From Maribacter sp. 1_MG-2023 (GTDB taxonomy: Bacteria; Bacteroidota; Bacteroidia; Flavobacteriales; Flavobacteriaceae), in NCBI RefSeq assembly GCF_030547005.1, contig NZ_JAUOPN010000007.1, positions 142,453 to 206,452 of the forward strand: a DNA stretch of 64,000 bases, in the 5' to 3' direction. Under the pieces are notes generated by a model. It was not told the origin of the DNA and searched no databases. It was given only the letters and a program-made list of their open reading frames with translations. Each line of letters begins with the position of its first letter. Position 1 is the stretch's first letter. The position numbers were made by a program, and so were the translations under genes. Positions 59,595 to 64,000 of this stretch are shown one piece after another.

Positions 59595-62500
59595 ATGAAA
59601 TATAAGAACGACCAAATTACTTATAGCGCCTCCGATTTATCTTCTCATAGCAGTTGTAAACACCTTACTCAGCTAAACAAGCAGCATGTTAGAGGAGAAA
59701 TTTCAGATCCAGAAATATATACGAATCGTGTCCTTCAAATGTTACAAGAAAAAGGGCTTAATTTTGAAGAAGATTACCTGCTTGAGCTTAAGAACCAAGG
59801 AAAATCTGTTGTAGAAATTAGTGTTGATGATCTACATGCGGAGAAGCACACCATTGAAGCTATGCAAAAAGGTGTAGATGTAATTTATCAGGCAAGGTTA
59901 AAAGAAGATAGTAAATGGAGCGGCTGGGCTGATTTTTTAAAAAAGGTTGACAGACCCAGTACTCTTGGTAATTGGTCGTATGAAGTTTGGGATACCAAAT
60001 TAGCGAACGAAACTAAAGTCGGTACAATACTGCAAATAGGTCTCTACTCTGAACGTGTAGCTAAAATACAAGGTCTGACCCCAGAGTATATGGGTGTAAT
60101 CAAGCCTGAAGGAGAAGAGCGATATCGATATGATGAATATGCTGCATACATAAGATTGGTTAAACGAAACCTTGAAGATGCAATTCTAAAAGATGAAGTT
60201 ACCTACCCTAACCCTGTAAGTCATTGCGATATTTGTAAATGGTGGAAAAATTGTAATACGGTTAGAAGAAAAGATGATCATTTGACTTTCGTTGCAGGAT
60301 TAGGAACTTCCCAAGCAAAAGAATTAAAACTAAATGATGTTAATACCCTTGAAAAACTAGCCAATTTAAATCTGCCTGTACCTTTTAATCCCTCAAAAGG
60401 CGTAAAGGAAACTTATAACAAACTTCGAGAACAGGCACGTCTACAAAATACGAGTAGGCAAAATGGAAATGAACCCATCTACGAAACCTTAGATATTGAA
60501 GAAGGCAAAGGATTGAACAAATTGCCAAAACCCTCTGCAAATGATATTTACCTCGATTTTGAAGGAGATAGAATGGTTGAGCCAGATGGACTTGAGTATA
60601 TGATTGGCTACGTATATAAAGATGAATATCATGCTCTTTGGGCTAAATATGAAAAAGAAGAGAAAGAGATTTTTGAGCAATTTATTGACTTTGCTTTCAA
60701 ACAGAAACAAGAAGATCCTTCACTTCATATTTATCATTATGCACCTTACGAAGTCACTGCTTTTAAAAGATTAATGGGTAAGTATGCATCGCGCGAAACT
60801 GAGATTGATATCTTTTTAAGATCACACACATTTGTTGATCTCTATACTATTGTTCGTCAGTCAGTACGAGCAAGTGTAGAGAAGTACTCGATTAAAGATT
60901 TGGAAGTGTTTTTTGGTTATAAACGTAAGATGGATTTGCGACAGCTATCAAGTCATAAATCACAATTAGAACTTCTTTTACAAACAAATAACATTGATAA
61001 ATTAACAGAGGAAACGAAAGATGCCGTTCAGCTTTACAACCAAGATGATTGCCAATCACTAACGCTACTTCAGATATGGTTGGAGAATATACGTATAGGT
61101 CTTATAGAAAAAGGTGAAGACATACCAAGACCAGAGGATGATGATGGAGCTGCGAGTGATAATGTTACTGCGCATCAAGAACGGATAGAACCTATTATGA
61201 ATTCTTTACTTTACAGTATACCCACAATAAGAGCAGAACGAAATGAAATTGAGCAGGCTAGATATATACTGGCTCATATGCTAGATTGGTATCGCAGAGA
61301 AATGAAGTCATTTTGGTGGGAGTTTTTCCGTTTGAAAGAATTACCTGAAGACCAACTTTTAGAAGAGCGTAAAGCGATTTCATTTCTTGAATTTTCAGGC
61401 AATCGAAAGCCTGAAAAAAGAAGTGTCGTAGATGAATATAAGTTTCCGCCACAAGAATGTGATTTGCGTCAAGGTCAAGCCTTAGAGGACCAAGAAAATA
61501 ATAAAATAGGTGCTATTCATGAGATTGATGTTGAAGCAGGTATACTCAGAATTAAAAAAGGTCCATCTAAAATTGATTTACCGCACCCAATGTCGGTCAT
61601 CAGTTTGGAAAGCGTTAATTCTAGTGTAAAAGAAGAATCTATTATAAAACTTGCAGAATGGGTAGTTGATAATGGAATGGATTGCGATGATGAGACATAC
61701 CGGGCAGCTAGGCAATTGCTGATGAATAGTCCTCAGAGCATAATTGAAGCTAGAACACATTTTGAAGAACTTATTGAAAAAACATATGATTTTGCATCTA
61801 AGCTAGACCATAGTTATCTGCCTGTTCAAGGTCCTCCAGGTACCGGCAAAAGTTTTACTGGAAGCCACCTTGTTGTTAGATTGATTAAAAATGGTAAGAA
61901 GATTGGTGTTACAGCTCTTAGTCACAAGGTCATCTCAAACTTGCTATCCAAAATATGGGATGCAGCTCAAGAGGAAGGTATCAGTATTAAAATGATGCAA
62001 AAAGTTAAAATGGATTCTGAAGAAAGTAGACCATGGACATTGGTCAAAGATGAAAGTCCTATCCAAAAAGCAATTGGCAATTTTGACGTTATAGCTGGAA
62101 CATCTTTCATGTGGAGCAAACCAACTTATCAAAACAGTGTGGATTATCTTATTGTTGATGAAGCAGGTCAATTATCTTTGATTGATACATTAGCTGTTTC
62201 TCATAGCTGCTTCAATCTTGTTTTGTTAGGGGATCCACAACAGCTAAAACAGCCACAGCAAGGTGTGCATCCAGACGGTACAGAGGTATCTGCGCTTGAA
62301 AATGTATTACAGGGCGAAAAAACTATTTCTGATGATCAAGGAGTATTCTTGGCAGAAACCTGGCGCATGCATTCATCAATCAACACTTTCGTATCTGAAC
62401 TCTTTTATGAGAGTAAATTAAAATCAAAAAAACATCTTGATGCACAGCAAATAATAGGCTCACGGTATGCCGGAGCGGGAATGTATCTTGAAGAAGTTGA

Positions 62501-62966
62501 ACATGATGGAAATATTAATTCATCTTCGGAAGAGGTTGAGAAGGTAATCGAAATTGTATCACACCTGACAAACGGAGAAGTTACTTTTATTAATGAAAGG
62601 AATGAAGAAGCTATATTGAAATCGGCTGATATAAAAATAATTACACCTTATAATGCACAAGTTCAAGCTATTAAAAAACACCTACCAAATATGGAAGTTG
62701 GTACTGTAGATAAGTTTCAAGGTCAGGAAGCTCCAGTGATTATTTTTTCAGTTGCAACATCTAGCATGGAAGATGCCCCTCGTGGAATGGATTTTCTATT
62801 TAGCCCAAATCGATTTAATGTAGCAGTTTCTAGGGCTCGAACATGTTTTATTATGGTAGCGAACCCATCTATTTTTGAAGTTGAGTGTAAAAACCCATAT
62901 CAAATAAAATTGGCAAATGCATTTTGTAGATTTAAAGAGCTTTCAAAGAAAACCATCCAAAAATAA
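59595..62966 (+). CDS. RecB-type 4Fe-4S nuclease, DEDD exonuclease and Dna2-like SF1 helicase fusion
   Basis: A 1,123-residue fusion of the TM0106/YprB-Dna2-like group. Residues 1-230 are a RecB-family PD-(D/E)xK nuclease: Asp113, YEVWDTK (Glu130, Asp133, Lys135) and QIGLY; Cys21, Cys211, Cys214 and Cys220 fit a 4Fe-4S site as in AddB, Cas4 and Dna2. An HhH-like segment follows (about 233-260). Residues 315-500 are a RNase H-like DEDD exonuclease (LDFEGDR, Asp321/Glu323; YNQDD, Asp484/485). Residues 730-1,115 are an SF1 helicase with GPPGTGKS (746-753), DEAG (855-858), GDPQQ, FQGQE and NRFNVAVSRAR. It probably unwinds and degrades DNA. It is divergent from the restriction operon. Confidence 0.93.
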   Translation: MKYKNDQITYSASDLSSHSSCKHLTQLNKQHVRGEISDPEIYTNRVLQMLQEKGLNFEEDYLLELKNQGKSVVEISVDDLHAEKHTIEAMQKGVDVIYQARLKEDSKWSGWADFLKKVDRPSTLGNWSYEVWDTKLANETKVGTILQIGLYSERVAKIQGLTPEYMGVIKPEGEERYRYDEYAAYIRLVKRNLEDAILKDEVTYPNPVSHCDICKWWKNCNTVRRKDDHLTFVAGLGTSQAKELKLNDVNTLEKLANLNLPVPFNPSKGVKETYNKLREQARLQNTSRQNGNEPIYETLDIEEGKGLNKLPKPSANDIYLDFEGDRMVEPDGLEYMIGYVYKDEYHALWAKYEKEEKEIFEQFIDFAFKQKQEDPSLHIYHYAPYEVTAFKRLMGKYASRETEIDIFLRSHTFVDLYTIVRQSVRASVEKYSIKDLEVFFGYKRKMDLRQLSSHKSQLELLLQTNNIDKLTEETKDAVQLYNQDDCQSLTLLQIWLENIRIGLIEKGEDIPRPEDDDGAASDNVTAHQERIEPIMNSLLYSIPTIRAERNEIEQARYILAHMLDWYRREMKSFWWEFFRLKELPEDQLLEERKAISFLEFSGNRKPEKRSVVDEYKFPPQECDLRQGQALEDQENNKIGAIHEIDVEAGILRIKKGPSKIDLPHPMSVISLESVNSSVKEESIIKLAEWVVDNGMDCDDETYRAARQLLMNSPQSIIEARTHFEELIEKTYDFASKLDHSYLPVQGPPGTGKSFTGSHLVVRLIKNGKKIGVTALSHKVISNLLSKIWDAAQEEGISIKMMQKVKMDSEESRPWTLVKDESPIQKAIGNFDVIAGTSFMWSKPTYQNSVDYLIVDEAGQLSLIDTLAVSHSCFNLVLLGDPQQLKQPQQGVHPDGTEVSALENVLQGEKTISDDQGVFLAETWRMHSSINTFVSELFYESKLKSKKHLDAQQIIGSRYAGAGMYLEEVEHDGNINSSSEEVEKVIEIVSHLTNGEVTFINERNEEAILKSADIKIITPYNAQVQAIKKHLPNMEVGTVDKFQGQEAPVIIFSVATSSMEDAPRGMDFLFSPNRFNVAVSRARTCFIMVANPSIFEVECKNPYQIKLANAFCRFKELSKKTIQK

Positions 62967-62982
62967 TTTAATACTTATAAAA

Positions 62983-63546
62983 TTAGCCCCAAAGTTTTTC
63001 AAACCTACTACTAACTACTCTAGTGTAATGCGCAGTATGCTTAGGGTCTCTATGCCCTAAGTAATCTTGTATTAATCTTAAATCGTAGCCTTTGTTAGCC
63101 AAATAAAAACCGCAAGAATGCCTTAAAGTATGGGGGTGAACACTTGGTAAATCTGCCTTCTCCCCTACTGATGTTGTAATGTAATTTACAGCTTGTCTAG
63201 TTAATGGTAATCCTCGTTCATTTACAAACAACCAGGGTAGATTATCTTTTCTAGAGTTTAAATATCGTTTTATTGCTCTTAGTTCGTCACCTGAAATTGG
63301 ATGCTCTACAGAAAGTCCGTTTTTCAACCTATTTATCCAAACTCTAGACTCCTTTAAATTTACATCTGATTTTTTCAAGTTTACAGCTTCACTTACTCTT
63401 AATCCATGTCGATAAATCATAAGTAACAAAATGTAATTCCTTTTTGGATATCGGGTCTTTTTTGAAGCTTGAAGAAGTAACCTCATTTCTGAGTCACTCA
63501 AATAGTCTTTGGTCCTTTCATGTGCATCGGCAGTTACATTTTTCAT
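62983..63546 (-). CDS. FimB/FimE-type tyrosine recombinase
   Basis: A 187-residue catalytic-domain-only tyrosine recombinase. The active-site residues are all present: Arg50 (HGLRVSEA), Lys75 (RLKNG), His139 and Arg142 (HPHTLRHSCGF), His165 (LGHRD) and Tyr174 (HYTRV). The short length and the HTLRHSCGFYLANKGYDLRL stretch are very like E. coli FimB/FimE, which flip a promoter DNA segment, and unlike long genomic-island integrases with an arm-binding domain. It is convergent with the nuclease-helicase gene, 16 bp away. It may invert or integrate DNA. Confidence 0.9.
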   Translation of the reverse strand: MKNVTADAHERTKDYLSDSEMRLLLQASKKTRYPKRNYILLLMIYRHGLRVSEAVNLKKSDVNLKESRVWINRLKNGLSVEHPISGDELRAIKRYLNSRKDNLPWLFVNERGLPLTRQAVNYITTSVGEKADLPSVHPHTLRHSCGFYLANKGYDLRLIQDYLGHRDPKHTAHYTRVVSSRFEKLWG

Positions 63547-63714
63547 ACTCTTTACATTTCGCCCGTTGGTAGATATTTTTTATTATTTGGTAATCCCAAT
63601 GTAATATAAGCTTAAATTTCAAAACTCTTTACAAAATACAGATTTTGTAAAGAGTTTTTTCAATTACGGGCGTATATGCGAAAGTTTATTTCTTTTGTTG
63701 GTATATGGCTTAAA
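63547..63714. other. Recombinase upstream region with repeated decamer
   Basis: 168 bp between the recombinase and XRE genes. It contains three copies of ACTCTTTACA: direct at 63547-63556 (next to the recombinase ATG) and 63624-63633, inverted at 63646-63655. A 7-bp outer inverted pair is CGCCCGT (63560) and ACGGGCG (63666). Confidence 0.7.
63621..63658. repeat. Perfect 17-bp inverted repeat between the recombinase and XRE genes
   Basis: AAAACTCTTTACAAAAT (63621-63637) and ATTTTGTAAAGAGTTTT (63642-63658) around ACAG. It may serve as a terminator for the XRE gene or as a recombinase/crossover site. Confidence 0.88.
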
Positions 63715-63945
63715 TTAAGTTTTTTGGCAATTACTAAAAAAGCTAGATATAGAAATGTCAAAATATGTACATAAAATATCTAATGTGCTTACAGTAATAT
63801 TGACCTTACTTGTTTCTATACGAGAGATATGTACGCCTGTGTCATTATATACATCTTCTTGAGTTAATCCTTTTTTCTCACGAAGAAGTTTCAATTGAGT
63901 TGAAATCTGTTGTAGTAGTTTATCGTTTCTAAAATGACCTCCCAT
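63715..63945 (-). CDS. Small XRE-family HTH regulator
   Basis: A 76-residue Cro/CI-type regulator (LREKKGLTQEDVYNDTGVHI for the HTH, SRIETSKVNITVSTLDILC for the rest). It is upstream of the FimB-type recombinase on the same strand, and may control it. A perfect 20-bp palindrome lies 35 bp upstream of its ATG, so autoregulation is likely. Confidence 0.87.
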   Translation of the reverse strand: MGGHFRNDKLLQQISTQLKLLREKKGLTQEDVYNDTGVHISRIETSKVNITVSTLDILCTYFDISISSFFSNCQKT

Positions 63946-63980
63946 ATAGTTTGAAAAGTCTTAAGAATTTAGGATATTTA

Positions 63981-64000
63981 TAATGACATATATGTCATTA
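63981..64000. promoter_or_regulatory. Perfect 20-bp palindrome upstream of the XRE regulator
   Basis: TAATGACATATATGTCATTA is its own reverse complement and ends at the window edge. It is a good candidate operator for the XRE protein; the palindrome could continue beyond the window. Confidence 0.7.

Noticed and set aside
62983..63546. Integrase of an integrative element inserted at a tRNA
   Set aside because: No tRNA and no direct-repeat att pair was recognised, and the enzyme lacks an arm-binding domain. An island function is still possible.
46256..63945. BREX or DISARM system, or a prophage
   Set aside because: No PglZ, BrxA/B/C, DrmA/B or phage structural genes are present; motifs fit type I RM and McrBC.

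Overview
The window reads as a chromosomal segment of a low-GC Bacteroidota, most likely a marine member of the Flavobacteriaceae (Maribacter/Zobellia-like; the genus is a guess). The evidence is many short-leader lipoproteins with Bacteroidota-style lipoboxes, -7 promoter elements of the TAnnTTTG type, few strong Shine-Dalgarno sites, DUF4251 and DUF4369 lipoproteins, a fused alpha/beta 2-oxoacid dehydrogenase E1 and a fused FAD/Fe-S hydroxyacid dehydrogenase. I see no rRNA, tRNA, CRISPR array or prophage.

Bases 1-31,600 are mostly ordinary core genome: gamma-glutamyltransferase, ACP phosphodiesterase, GlmM, a lipid A-type acyltransferase, rhomboid protease, a LVIVD-propeller lipoprotein, a TlpA-like thioredoxin, a YdiJ-like FAD/Fe-S enzyme, an LpxH-like phosphatase, chorismate synthase, a dicarboxylate/glutamate symporter, MutS2 without an Smr domain, Ung, a single-domain response regulator, a phosphorylase-Ppk1 gene row, a SUI1 factor, an IPNS-like oxygenase, the E1 fusion and an OmpA lipoprotein. 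A 14-bp palindrome (AATCGTATACGATT) recurs here in intergenic and coding DNA.

Bases 31,620-37,361 are a compact seven-gene specialised-metabolism operon: FAD oxidoreductase, methyltransferase, type III polyketide synthase, FabL-like reductase, FabZ-like dehydratase, ketosynthase and acyl carrier protein. The type III PKS comes with its own partial fatty-acid elongation set, which suggests an alkylresorcinol-, pyrone- or quinone-type lipid.

Bases 37,387-45,790 carry TerC, small exported and cytosolic proteins that form two paralogous pairs, a ribosome hibernation factor, two FKBP isomerases, a TlpA-like lipoprotein coupled to a sialidase-fold propeller lipoprotein, and a cold-shock protein. 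Several strong hairpin terminators separate them.

Bases 46,256-63,945 are a defence island. One tightly packed minus-strand gene row runs HTH regulator, HsdR, HsdM, HsdS, ABC-type ATPase, HNH nuclease, McrB-like GTPase/ATPase, McrC-like nuclease and then two tiny toxin-antitoxin-like proteins. A divergent 1,123-residue protein joins a 4Fe-4S RecB-type nuclease, a DEDD exonuclease and a Dna2-like SF1 helicase. The right end has a FimB-type tyrosine recombinase, a small XRE regulator and several perfect inverted repeats. This stacked island, with an ATPase/HNH pair between type I restriction-modification and McrBC, is the best candidate for an under-described system. The type III PKS operon is second.

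Many start codons were moved from upstream TTG/GTG codons to the first well-placed ATG; each entry says where.
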